64,000 bases of DNA from the NCBI GenBank assembly GCA_028023455.1, contig JAQFVV010000031.1, positions 620,001-684,000 on the forward strand. The letters run 5' to 3'. The stretch comes from Epiperipatus broadwayi (Eukaryota; Onychophora; Udeonychophora; Euonychophora; Peripatidae). Position numbers and translations under genes: made by a program. Shown here in pieces: positions 37,676 through 49,085 of the stretch (position 1 is the stretch's first letter; each line of letters starts with the position of its first letter). Under the pieces are notes generated by a model that was not told the DNA's origin, did no database searches, and saw only the letters and a list, made by a program, of their open reading frames with translations.

Positions 37676-37745
37676 AATATTGCAATTCAAATAATTCTTT
37701 TTTTTTTTTTCCGCAAAAACTTTTTATTATTACAGTTTTGATTGG
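37676..37745 (+). repeat. Left inverted terminal repeat of the LINE-like remnant
   Basis: ATTGCAATTCAAATAATTCTT, then a T run, CCGCAAAAACTT, TTATTATTACAGTTTTGA. It is the reverse complement of 39,875-39,945 with few mismatches. An inverted copy of the 3' end at the 5' end is not a normal LINE structure. Confidence 0.7.
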
Positions 37746-37959
37746 AACAGCATAAGTATAATAAAAGGTCACCAATAAACAGGAGATAGGAAAATAAAGG
37801 AGGCAATATTAATTAAGAATATTAAGTCTAATCTTAATAGGGATGGGAGAAGGGAGAAGAACAGTGATAATATAGGAAAAGGGGAAGTAATTAGGAGTCG
37901 GGGTAAAAATGGTTAAGGATAATATATGAAAATAGTTATAAAAATAGATAATAGAGGGA

Positions 37960-39250
37960 ACAAAAATAGAATCAGTTAAAGTTAAAAATGGGGTGGAACT
38001 AAAGGAAGGATGCCCTATATCACCTATTTTGCTTTTGTTGTATTTGAAAAAAATGGAGCAATAGAAAAATTAGGAAGAGGGATAGAGATACCATTAATAG
38101 GTGGCAAGGAAATATATACATTATCTGGTCTTTTATTTGCATATGATGTCTTTTTGTGTGCAGAAAGAAGGAAAGATGTGGAAGTTGTGCTAAGAACATG
38201 CACAAGGGTGGGTAAAGAGATGGGGTTTAAGTTTAGTGCAGAAAAACCAAAAGTAATGATGTTTAATACTGGGAAAAGAAAAGACAAATTTTTTTTATTG
38301 GGGAATGTAAAGTTAAGTATGGTGAATAGATATAACTATTTGGGAATCATCTTAAGTAATCAGAGAAATTGCTTGGATGAATGGGAGAAAAAATTAATAA
38401 ATGAAGCAAAGAAAAGAATTGATAAAAAAAATAACAGTTTTCATATAACAAATATGTTGTAGCTAGAATTGTATGGAAGGAAGTGGCAGTATCAGGGTTA
38501 ACATATGGTATTAGATTACTTGAAAAAAGTACAAAGAGAAGTAGGAAGACAAGCATTAGATGCAGATGTGTGTATGGCAAAGGAGGCAATTCAAGAAGAA
38601 ATGGGATGGTCAAGATTTTATATGAGGGATACAAAAAGCAAAATGAAAATGTTCGGTAGATTGCAGTTTATGGATAATAAAAGAATAGCCAAAATTGTAT
38701 TTAATTGGGTTATGAATAAAGGGCAGGTAACAAAATGGGTGATGAAGGTAATATAATATGCAGAAGATTTGGATAAAGTATACTTGTACAAAAGGTGGGA
38801 TGATTGTGTTAGGAGAATTGTTGAGTGTTATAGTGGTAAGGAATGGGATAGAAGAATAGATGCATTAATAAAGAATAGGGAGTTGGAGAGATGGAGAAAG
38901 TATGGAGAGTAAAAACAGTTGAAATATATATAGAAGTAAATGGAATATTAGGTGTGAGTTAATTTATGATAATAGCAAGAAAAATAATTTACTGTTTAAG
39001 GCTCAAACAGAATCTTTAGCAACAGGGGATTATACACATAAATGAAAAAACATGGGTGATTTAGTCTGCAAGTTGTGTGAGGAAGGCATACAAAATATTA
39101 GGCATCTGTTAATTGAATGTAAATGCTTGAAAGCAGAAAGGATACAAATAATAAAGTTGTGAAAGAATAAATATAAGAAAAGTGATTATACAGAAAGTGA
39201 GTTATTGATTTTTATGCTGAGTTTGGGGAAAGATAAGGAGTAGTTAGATA
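37960..39250 (+). pseudogene. LINE (non-LTR) reverse transcriptase remnant
   Basis: The frame at about 37,975 gives VKNGVELKEGCPISPILLLL, the LINE RT motif GxxQGCPLSPLLF with Gln changed to Glu. After a frame change, 38,010-38,462 encodes a 150-residue piece. It contains GLLFAYDVFLCAE (motif C, where the usual FADD is FAYD, so one catalytic Asp is lost), then MGFKFSAEKPKVMMFNTGKR and RYNYLGIIL (the family's GLxxNxxKT and YLGxxL motifs). 38,505-38,756 continues the thumb-like region. At about 39,050-39,170 GDLVCKLCEEGIQNIRHLLI and EC follow, the C-terminal Cys/His finger (C-x2-C-x7-H-x4-C) usual in LINE proteins. Several stops separate these parts, so it is inactive. The clade is not certain. 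Confidence 0.8.
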
Positions 39251-39850
39251 TAAAAGACATGGAGTTGACAACAATCATCTTGTGGAAATGGGATGGAGCA
39301 AGAAATGGGAAAACTTAGGATGGGGAATGGAATGGGAAGGTATAGTGGGTAACAGGTTTCTTTGGGCATTGTTGCTGAGAGATTCCTGACTCCGTATAAG
39401 GAGAAGTCATTGTGCATCACATCACAAGCGGGGTTAAAAGGAGGTTAAATTACTAGTAGAAAATGGAGAATAGAGAGAAGTAGAAGAAGAGAATAATGTA
39501 AAATTGTGTAATAATTGAAATAATAATAAGGTAAAAGGTAGGTTAAGTATAAATAGATAAAATTAAAAGATAAAAAGAATAAAGAAAGATATAGTGGGGT
39601 AATAAAATTGGGGTAGTAAAAAAGGTAAGGTTAGTCTAGTGTATGATGTATAAAATATTATATGTATAAAAGATAATATGTATAAAATAAAATATTATGG
39701 ATATTACAATAATAGGATGATAGGAAAGTGTAATTAATAATTACAAATTAAAAAAGTAATTGTATATAAAAGATAAGAAGTTAATAGAATATTAATAATT
39801 TTGGGAATTGATAAATTTGTATATGTTATGTGTATTTGAATTTTGTAGAT

Positions 39851-39945
39851 CTGATGAAGACTGCAAGGTACAGTCGAAACTGTAATAATAATAAGTTTTT
39901 GTGGAAAAAAGTGTAAGAAGAATTATTTGATTTGCAATATTGTAA
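39851..39945 (+). repeat. LINE 3' end with hairpin module and right inverted repeat
   Basis: 39,851-39,880 reads CTGATGAA, then GACTG, a 7-nt loop CAAGGTA, CAGTC, then GAAAC. The 5-bp stem is perfect. It is followed by TGTAATAATAATAAG and the right inverted repeat, which mirrors 37,676-37,745. The CTGATGA and GAAA strands are those of a hammerhead core, with one extra A before the stem. No matching stem III or cleavage triplet was found. Confidence 0.65.
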
Positions 39946-40458
39946 GGAATATTATTAATATCAGTAAGATAGAATTTTTAAAATAAACTCTTATCTTAAA
40001 ACCTTTTCTTTTATATGTGAAAACTTTCATTGAGAGGAAAAAATAAAGAATTAGTTATCAGAACATTTGATGTATCAGAAAAGATGCTATGAATATTATA
40101 AAATAGATATTTAATTTGTTTAAAAACAAGCTTATTACAAAGTGTTCAATGACATCAAAAATAATTACAGAATGGGTAATTACACATACTAGTTAAAAGA
40201 GAAAATATTCTATGAGATAAACGTAACAATAATAAAAATGAGAATGTTTATTATAAATTTAATATATATATATTATTACCAATTTTATATAGTTTCTTTT
40301 GACTTGAGTTAAAAGGTTTGGATAATTCAAATTACTTAATATATATATATATATTAGTTTTAGCTGTATTTTTATATTGGACTATTTCCATCATCTAATA
40401 TGTGTGTTGAATGTCTTTAGAAGTCTAATTTTAGTTAAATATCCCAAATGCATTCAAC

Positions 40459-40580
40459 TGTTAGTAATATTACAGCAAACAGGTTAGTATATGCACCAAC
40501 TGTTAGTAATATCACAGCAAACAGGTTAGTATATGCACTAACTGTTAGTAATATCACAGCAAACAGGTTAGTATATGCAC
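40459..40580 (+). repeat. Three tandem 44-bp repeats
   Basis: ACTGTTAGTAATATCACAGC, AAACAGGTTAGTATATGCAC is repeated three times in direct order with near identity. Inverted counterparts occur at about 40,895-41,045 in the right arm, where one copy has lost its outer part. Confidence 0.85.
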
Positions 40581-40744
40581 AACGTTTCGAGAGGTATTTT
40601 TCTCCCCTCTTCTTCAGGTGTTGCTGGCCTGACCCTGGGTCCTTAGATTCTTGATTATTGAAATTTAAGTTAACGCTCTAACCAACTGAGCCATTGGTCT
40701 TGATTATTGAAATTTAAGGTAATGCTCTAACCAACTGAGCCATT

Positions 40745-40830
40745 GGCAGGATGGCTCAGTTGGTTAGAGCGTTACCTTAAATTTCAATAATCAAGAATCT
40801 AAGGACCCAGGTTCGAATCCCATGCTAGTA
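40745..40830 (+). tRNA. tRNA-like (SINE head) with intact A and B boxes, not a functional tRNA
   Basis: TGGCTCAGTTGG (40,752-40,763) fits the pol III A-box and GGTTCGAATCC (40,810-40,820) is a perfect B-box. The D-arm GCTC-AGTTGGTTA-GAGC folds. In place of a normal anticodon arm there is a longer hairpin (CCTTAAATT / AATCTAAGG, 12-nt loop). No proper acceptor stem is seen. It is therefore best read as the tRNA-derived promoter of a SINE-like repeat. The mirror copy on the minus strand keeps two A-boxes (40,682-40,693 and 40,731-40,742) but no B-box. Confidence 0.6.
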
Positions 40831-40855
40831 CTGTCAATGGTCAGGCCAGCAACAC

Positions 40856-40890
40856 CTGAAGAAGAGAGGACAAAAATACCTCTCGAAACG
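40856..40890 (+). repeat. Hairpin module CTGAAGAA-GAGAGG-loop-CCTCTC-GAAACG
   Basis: A perfect 6-bp stem (GAGAGG/CCTCTC, loop ACAAAAATA) is flanked by CTGAAGAA and GAAACG. Its mirror lies at 40,583-40,617 on the minus strand with one change in the stem. It has the same layout as the modules in the foldback and the LINE 3' end. Confidence 0.75.
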
Positions 40891-41140
40891 TTGTGCATAT
40901 ACTAACCTGTTTGCTGTGATATTACTAACAGTTAGGGGCATATACTAACCTGTTTGCTGTGATATTACTAACATTTGTTTGCTGTGATATTACTAACAGT
41001 TGGTGCAAATACTGACCTGTTTGCTGTGATATTACTAACAGTTGAATGCATTTGGGATATTTAACTAAAATTAAACTTTTCTAAAGACATTCAACACACA
41101 TATTAGATGATGGAAATAGTCCAATATAAAAATACAGCTC

Positions 41141-42229
41141 GAACACAATCATCACAAACCTTCAGAAAAACAATATATTAGTTTGAATTATAAAATTTTT
41201 ACTGTTTATTATGTGTGTTATTTAATAATTTCGGATATATAGTGAAAAAATAAATTCTCAAACATCAGTTAGAATTTATTCATAAATTAATTTTTAAGAA
41301 TAACAAATTTTTAATAGATAAACAATATAAAAAAAATATCTAAATACATTTTTTGTTTTACACTTATATTTGCCGAATTGCAAACAATTTTCATAACTTA
41401 TAAAAATGAAATCAAAGATTAAATTTTCTAATGCAAACTTATATCAAGTGTAACAACTAAAAAATTGGTCATAACTAATTTATATTTTTAGTTAAAAATA
41501 CAGATTGAATTATTTTAAATCATTATAAACATTTTTTACTTATAAGGTTATGTAAATCATCTTATAAAAAAATATAACTACTGATAGTTCTTGTTGCATT
41601 GTAACTGGAATTTTTTTTTTTTTTTTTTAGCGCTAGGTTAAACTTTTTTGCCACACGATTATTTTAGTGACTTAGTATATGCTCATACAAAGTAACTATA
41701 ATAATGAGTACTTTTTAAGTAGACAAAATAAATTTAAAATCAATCTTATATAGACTGTAATCAATTTATATATAGAATTTAATTGTAATGTTAATTTCTT
41801 CTGTTCCTAAAAGTAACGCTTTTCTTTAACCTTTCTGAACTTTTACCTCAATTGACATCATACAATTCAATGTTTTTATGCTTTCCTCATGTAGTTTTGA
41901 TTGTGGACTTTTTTTTTACCTATTGGTCTCTCTAAAAAAAATGTAACAAAATATCTAATAATAAAATATAGATCATTTATTTATTATAGTTTTTGGCACA
42001 TATTATTTTATAATTTAAAAAATTCATCGCTATATGCTTCCAATAAAATATGCAAAGCAAAGATTTCTTTAATATCCCTATAGAAAACAGTAAAAAAGAA
42101 AATTACTATCAAACAAAAGATGCTCTTTTCTATAGCTAAGAATAGCTAGATATCCATTTACAAATGGGTCTATATGTCAGCAACTTGGGAAAAAAAATTT
42201 TTTTCTTGGAACCTAGTTTATTGAGATTC
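41141..42229. other. AT-rich stretch, nothing recognised
   Basis: No gene, RNA or structured repeat was found. A long T run lies at about 41,612-41,629. Confidence 0.5.
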
Positions 42230-42600
42230 AAGTGTCATGAAGTGTGTAAAAACAATGTTGCACTATGATATCACATGTCCATATTGTGACAGTCAGATGA
42301 TGTATGTTCGTTTAACCCAGTTCGAATACTAGGCGAAAGTACCTCGAGGCCACCTATACGTGAGATATTAAATCAAGAATACTATGACCTCTGCCCTATT
42401 CACCTATTTTCGAGGCTAACTATGAACCAATAACATTATCTGAGACACGCATAAATTATTTTCTCATCCGGCCACAAAGCTTAGCAACAGCGGTAGAGAC
42501 ATGGATGGGAACACCTACAGAGCTAAATAGTTAAGTGTGTATAACAGTACTATGAAATATGTGTTTTGCGTGCCTGGATCATTAGAAAAGTAAAATAAAG
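42230..42600. other. GC-richer island of unknown nature, possible old SINE
   Basis: This island contains CCCAGTTCGAATACTAGGCG (B-box-like GTTCGAATAC at about 42,321), GTACCTCGAGGCCACC, TTTTCGAGGC and CATCCGGCCACAAAGC, unlike the surrounding AT-rich DNA. No A-box at the right distance was identified and no coding frame is convincing. It may be an old tRNA-derived repeat. Confidence 0.3.
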
Positions 42601-42787
42601 CATTATAATAAAATTTGGAAACTCAAGCTTTTTATAGTTAAATAATATGTTTAATTAACAACTTTAAAATATAAATAATGATTTAATGGCCTCCGCTATT
42701 CCCCTAAATTAATGAAAACTAATTAGACAATAAAAACAGATTAATATGTTTGCGGTCTAAATCTTTTCTTCCCAATTTTATTAAAAT

Positions 42788-42960
42788 TGTCAACCCAAAT
42801 CTCCTCGATAAAGTGCAATAATAAAAATCTTTCACAAAGCATTTTTTAATTGCTTTGCGCTAAAACAGTTTAAAAATTATTTAAAACATATATAACTATA
42901 TGTAATAAGCTAGTGGCGGACAAAAGAAGCGTTATCGAGGAGATCAAGTTGGCAAACAAA
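42788..42960. repeat. Short inverted repeat, MITE-like
   Basis: ATCTCCTCGATAA (about 42,801) and TTATCGAGGAGAT (about 42,934) are perfect 13-bp reverse complements about 120 bp apart, with weaker pairing outward (TTGTCAACC against GTTGGCAAAC). There is no coding capacity. The superfamily is unknown and no target duplication was established. Confidence 0.4.
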
Positions 42961-43259
42961 AGGAAACTTACTCGTATTGAATTTTACAAATATAATGAAA
43001 ATTGGAAAGAGATTTAAATGAAAAACTAACCTTTAAACTTAACCGCAATGGAATACGAAATATTTATAAACGTTAGTAATGAAGAATAGCGAAGGAAAAA
43101 AAGGTTAAATATAGATAGATGATCACACATATATATATTTAAGACTAGTCTAATAAAATGGTTACATTACAAATATAATTAAATACAACAATTTATAATA
43201 TAATTCAGTGAAGCACTTAAAAAAGGGTATGAACAAAAAAAGTAGAAAGTAAATAGTTC

Positions 43260-43730
43260 AATGGAGGAGAGATACTATTACCGTCCTGGTTCCTTGGTCA
43301 TGTTCCATCGACGAGCGTAGCTTGATCCGTCCATCGATAGGTAATTGTCCGGACAATGAAAATGGAAATATGTAGCATGGTTTCACAAAAAATCCTACAG
43401 ACACGGCACAGAGTTCAGATCACTATTAGGTGGATACTACGGCATTTTGGATGGTATTTAGGGACCTCGGCGATAGGCAAAGCTATTTATTTGCCTAGCC
43501 AAGCATAGTAGAATCCATCAAATTCATCTGACTTTTAGCTTGAGCATGTTCAAACTTCTCCATGATTTTGAAGACGACAGTTGTATAACTTTTTGGAATA
43601 AAATCTCCACAAGCAAAATCTGAAAGAGTTCTCAAAAGAGAAATCTGAATGCCAGCAAGAAAACTCTGAATAACCAGCAAGAAAACTTTGAAGAACCAAG
43701 TCTTTTGTTCACTCTCCTATTTATAACTTT
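43260..43730 (-). other. GC-richer island; possible first exon or LTR remnant
   Basis: On the minus strand a TATA-like TTATAAATAG precedes a GC-richer transcribed-looking segment. It contains a 61-residue frame from an ATG-type start near 43,680 to 43,495, which ends before GCAAATAAATAGC. The peptide (with ...KIMEKFEHAQAKSQMNLMDS...) matches no family I recognise. TATA followed 230 bp later by AATAAA also fits an LTR. A 20-bp direct repeat (CTTGCTGG-TT/CA-TTCAGA) lies within it. The function is unknown. Confidence 0.3.
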
Positions 43731-43800
43731 TTTGTAAGCTACCTTCTATTGTTTGTATGATCTTAGATCTTGATAAGCCCACCCCCACTCTTTGTTTCAA
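43717..43800 (-). promoter_or_regulatory. Candidate promoter: GC-box plus TATA
   Basis: On the minus strand AGAGTGGGGGTGGGCTTATC (about 43,775-43,795), a KLF/Sp1-type GC-box, lies some 60 bp upstream of GTTATAAATAGGAG (43,715-43,728). The arrangement fits a pol II promoter firing leftwards, but no gene is recognised downstream. GATAAGCCC also recurs inverted at about 43,955-43,965. Confidence 0.3.
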
Positions 43801-46290
43801 GGTAACATTTTTTTAAAATAACTTTTACTTTTTTCTTCTAAATTTCTTTCTTTAAAGTTTGAATTTTAGTAATTAAAAAAGAAAGAGAAAGCTATCTTTA
43901 ATTTGCCTTGAATGGGCTAATTAATTAAAAATATACATTCTTTTAGAAAATGTTGGCGGGCTTATCTCAAAATCAAATCATACTAAATATTTTAACAAGA
44001 TTTAAAAAGAAAAATACATTCTTATTTCTTTTAATAAAATAAGCATTTTATTTCAGCAGAATTTTGCATTAACTCATATATATATATGCTTGACGTATAT
44101 ATATGTTTGACTAATAGATTTTACAAGTAATTTTTATTAACAGAAATCTAATCTTAGAATGGAATTTATTTAACAAAATATTTAAATGCAATACAAATTA
44201 TATAAACGTAATTAATTTTAGCTTTAATGCAAAACCCTGCTGATATTGGACTATAAACTTAATTCAGGTCTATAATACTAACTAAGTTTATAGAAGACTG
44301 TGAAGCATGGATCGGACTTCAGATCCATTGCTTCAATATATATATATATTTATCTCCAGATAGTGATCTCAATTGATTCCCCAAAATCTCAAATAAAACA
44401 TCTCACATAAGAAACAGGCAATTATAATGATTTTCTATGGCAAAAATTTAATTTTTTACTCTAAATCAAAATATAAAAACAAATGTGATAAACCTGATTA
44501 AGAAAATAAAGTTTAAAATTGGAAAAAAATAATAATAATTATGCATATTATTAATAAAAAAGAAAAAAAAGTACTAAGTGTGAGCAAATATTCTGTATAA
44601 TAGAAGCATTTCAGTTGCTATATTCATTTTTTCCCCCTCCATTTACAATTCATCATTTTAAATTTTACCTAAAACAGAATGAAATCCCCTTAAATCATGA
44701 TTCCTCAAAATAAAAATAGAAAAAAAGTTAACACAATGTACATTTTAAAATTTGTCATTGGTGCACTTTATGTTCTATTATCAAAGTTTTTTTTTTTTCT
44801 GTAAATATCTAACCTATAACAACATTGAACTTTTTATTGCAATGCTGTTATTTTTTTTTTAAGCAATAGTTCACAAATTTATTTATTTTAAGTAAATGCA
44901 ATCAAAATTAAATAAAAATTAGATAAAGAAATGAAATGTAAAGTTGACTGCTATAGTTTTTAAAATGTAAATGAGTAAATCTTTTTTGGTTTTCCCCCTG
45001 ATCTGTAGAGTTTTTTTTTTACATTTACAATAAAAGCCCTTATTATTTTGAATATGTCAGAAACAAATTATGAAATTACTGATTTAAACTGAGTAAATAA
45101 ATATTTTTAACTTATGTTTAGTAACCACTGATCATATAAATTGGATTATTTAACTGCATGATGTATAAAATCATTTGCTACTTGTTTTACTGAAAATAAA
45201 TTAATTCACAACAATATAGCATTATTGCTTTGTGCAAAATTAGCATTTATAAAAATTTAAAACCAAAATTGATTGAGTGAATATATTTTACATACTGTAT
45301 ACATTATAAAATTTAATGCTAATGCACTTTATCACTGTATGTGATCAAAGTATATTTTTAATTTATGTATTGTACTGAATAAAATTTGTATTTTTTTTAT
45401 TTTTGTAGCATATCTGAGGAATGCTTCTTTATTTTAGATTGGTTATAAATAGAAGAATAGACTGTCTGGAAAGGATATTGGTGAAAATTAGCTAAGCATA
45501 GTAATCATATTCTATAATCAAACAATTATTGTATACCCTATAACAAATAATTTGTACACTACATTTTAGATATGAATATTATTATTTTAATCTCAGATAA
45601 TGCAGTTTTCATAAAGTCACTATTTTATAATGATATCAAACAGACAAAATGGTAAATGTTTTTAAAATAAAGTTCCAAAAAAAATTTAAAAGTCTGTATG
45701 AATAATTGATTATAAATCAAAATAGTAGATACAATTTAATGATTGTTATACAGAATTATTATATAATGTCTGTCTTTCACAGATAAAAATTGTGTATATA
45801 TATATGTAATTCCTGAATTCTGACAATAGAATATTGCTAGACTATTTTTGCACCACTTCTGTCCTTACCAAATTGTCAACCAAATTTTGATTATTTGCAT
45901 CTTGGTATTTCAGGTATATATAAAGATAGATCACTATATATATACGATTTCTGGTTTTAATAACTTAAAATGTAGTCTATTTATATAAGTTTTAAAATAA
46001 TTAGAAATGGGAAAAAATGATGCTAATGCTATATAAAGTAAGTTTGCACTTAGTATGCATTCAATTTTGCCTTTATTAAAATACTTGCTCAGTTATATAT
46101 GTATATCTGAAGTTGCAAATGCAAAAGGATATTTTGTTTTTGCTTAGTAGTCTAACCATGGAGATGTTGATGTTGAAAAATGCTACATTTAACAATATAT
46201 ATATATCAGAAAATATAAAATATAAAATATCTGCAAATTAAATTAGTCTAGAGAAATTATGAATATCCAATAGGTGACTATATAATGTAA
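43801..46290. other. AT-rich stretch, nothing recognised
   Basis: No coding or RNA feature was seen. There are short TA runs only (for example near 44,080, 44,339 and 45,796). Confidence 0.5.
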
Positions 46291-46299
46291 TGATCAGTT

Positions 46300-47420
46300 T
46301 TATATGCTCTGCTAACATGCTGCGAAGTCCAAGCCAAATACAAAACTCAGCACCCTTATGTAGGAAAGTCCTTCCAAGGAATACCAAGTCTGAACCTATT
46401 TGCTTGCACTCTACAGTCTCTACTACATGAACAATGGCTCCTGAAGTTACTGATAGTACATTTTCCTTCTAAGCCTGGGGTTAGGGAAAAACAAGAGACA
46501 CTAAATACATAAACCCGCCCTAAGTTCGCCAACTAATGATCTATAGATGGTACAAAGATAACACTAATATTTAACTTATTTAAAAGTGCTGATTGGAAAT
46601 GAGATACTATGGTAGATCATATAGATAGATACTAACAACGACAGATGTAATTCAACATAAAGTTTAATAAAGATACAAATAAATATACAAAAATAAACTG
46701 TCTGCATTAATCAGGTAGATACCTCAGGAAGTTGACAATTAATATTACCGAATACACAGGTGTTAAATTAATAGATTATTTCATTATAGTGATATATTTG
46801 ACTAACTAAATCTCCATACTTTCGAGGGTAACTAGATGATATATCATATTAGATTCATAAGCCTTAATGGAGTGTTCTCTAGTTGGTTTATGGGCTGCAA
46901 GAATGTGCAAAATGTATATATGATAATGTTATAAAAACAAACATACTGATACATATTATTAAATTTATAATTACTGCAGTTTGTTAATAATCAAATAATA
47001 TACATGCTTTTAATGTCAGAATATCATAGAACTCATCGTTCACTGGCAGAGAAAAAGATTGTTAAGTGAGAGCTAAATGCTCTATAACAGAAATCAAATT
47101 AATAGAATGTTGGTGGTGCTGATGGAGGCTATATGTAAGATGATCGAAGAACATTATATTGCAACCACAATGCTTTGTCTATATATAGATTAGGGACTGG
47201 CGTATTGCCATTTATCCGTGGAGAGTTCACCACCATAGCATCATCATGGGATGGGTCCTTAATCTCAAACTCTATAACGGCATGACTGAAAGTCCATATT
47301 CCCAGGTGAGACTTCTATATCCACTTTGATATGGGAACCGAAGGATTGGGGGAATGGTCTTTGCCATATATACCCAAGATCGAAAGAGTGTAATAATTAT
47401 GACATGATATGCATCTGCAC
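46300..47420. other. GC-richer segment, probably old repeat DNA
   Basis: Patches at 46,310-46,530 and 47,140-47,400 stand out from the AT-rich background (for example ACCCGCCCTAAGTTCGCC at about 46,513, and GGGAACCGAAGGATTGGGGG at about 47,335). Neither strand gives an open frame of note, and no tRNA boxes or terminal repeats were found. The composition suggests a transposon fragment of unknown class. Confidence 0.35.
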
Positions 47421-49085
47421 CAGCAACACATGTATAAATGGATTAAATCATGATATTTAATGGGAGCTTGCTCTTAAAATTGAGCATTATGATATGATGA
47501 TGCTTAATCTATTCCTAAATCTCTATCTAAAGAAGTCTACATATTCACTATTTCAAATTAAAATAATTTAGATAAGTATAGGTTATAGCTATATCTAACG
47601 GGATCATAATAAGCAGAATTATGTGGGTGGGAATGCATGATAAATGGATTTTAGAAACTTGATATGTGATCATGCAGTGCAATAATACATTCATAGTTAT
47701 AATTTTGTGCACACACTCGCATATTGTGTTTAAACCATGAATATAAGTAACTAAGTGAAGTTTAAATAATCCTACATAAGAAAATATGCAAATAAACGGG
47801 AGGAGGGGGTAGTAGAAATCATAAGGATTTAGCAACATAATGACAAGCAGCATTATAAATATATATAATTCAATTTGAAAATATTGTCTTTATGAAAATA
47901 AAAAATTTTTAGAAATTAAATTTGACATATAGACTTTATGAAAGTGAAAAATTATTATATGAAAACATTTTGCTTAGTTATTATAGTTTCTACTGGATTC
48001 AAAACAGACTTTATGTATGTAAATATAAAAAATGTGTTATTTTTTATAGCTTTTAAACAAAACATAATTCAATTTTGCTATGTTTTTCATTTGGATGCTT
48101 TAATATAAATTTCTTCTTTAAACTTTTCTTAAATAAATACTTTAAAATATACAGCAACACAAATTCTACAATTCCATGTTCTCTTATTTATGTTTTTGTA
48201 TTCATATTTACTCTTTGCACTTTAATCATTCAATTTTCTTTTTTAGATTTTAGCTTTAACTTCACAAAAGTTGTGGTAGCGCTAACATATTTAACATTTT
48301 AGGTGGTGCGATGGCACTGCTATTGCTACTTTTTACTTTATTTTAAACCATTGTATATATTAAATTACAATATGTGATAGGCTGTAATGACTCTTTCTAT
48401 GAAGCTTCCATTTTTAACATATTAATTTTAAAAAACTTCTAAAAGATGTCAGGAGTATATGGATTTTTATGGACCTTTATGTATGATTGAGAGCACACTA
48501 TGAAGGAGGCAGCAATTTGTAATTCGCTGATGCTTTAGATTGTTTTATCCTGTGACTAATGCCATAAAAATGTGATTTTCTGTAACTGTTAATGATATTG
48601 ATGTAATATTTTTGTAAAAAACTTATTATTTAACCAAAAACTATATCATTAGAGGGGATTGTCTTTGAAAACATTTTATTTTTAAAAAGACTGCTTTTAG
48701 AAAGTATAAAAAGTACATTACAAGAATTGGAAATAGTGGTGGCAAGTCATTACAAATTAATAACAATAAATAATATATTAACATTTAAATATTTTTTTTG
48801 TTTATTTGATAACTAATTCTAAATATATCATTTTTAGTAATATAAAATTTTAATAGCTAATATTTTGTTGTTCTAACTTTTTGAATAGGTATAGTGAAGT
48901 CTATACCTTTGTTATCTGTAAGATTTTCAGTTAGATAATTATTTTCACGATTTTAAAATATTAAATTTAAATCTTTTTATTGTAATTATTAGAAGGTTTA
49001 AATATTTATACTGTAACATATAAATTAATTATATTAGATTTAATTGCACAAAAAAATCAAACATGGTATCATATTAAAAATAAGG
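47421..49085. other. AT-rich stretch, nothing recognised
   Basis: No gene seen. A small perfect hairpin AGGTATAG-TGAAGT-CTATACCT lies at about 48,887-48,908. Confidence 0.5.

Larger units (their letters stand above)
40362..41140. mobile_element. Palindromic dimer of a tRNA-derived SINE-like unit
   Basis: The arms run outward from about 40,745. The ends are TGTATTTTTATATTGGACTA (left) and TAGTCCAATATAAAAATACA (right), and the arms pair over nearly 380 bp. Each arm carries, from the centre outward, a tRNA-like head, AATCTAAGGACCC, GGCCAGCAACACCTGAAGAAGAG, CCTCTCGAAACGTT, a repeated CTGTTAGTAATATCACAGCA block (three copies left, three to four right), then a T/A-rich end. The left arm has a 49-bp duplication around its A-box and has lost about 30 bp including its B-box. 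No protein is encoded. A decayed relative is at 14,889-15,345. It could be a foldback that captured a SINE or an inverted pair of SINE/PLE terminal repeats. Confidence 0.8.

Noticed and set aside
40745-40830. A functional intron-containing tRNA gene
   Set aside because: Good A and B boxes but no acceptor stem and no normal anticodon arm; its palindromic context and relative at 15 kb point to a SINE head.
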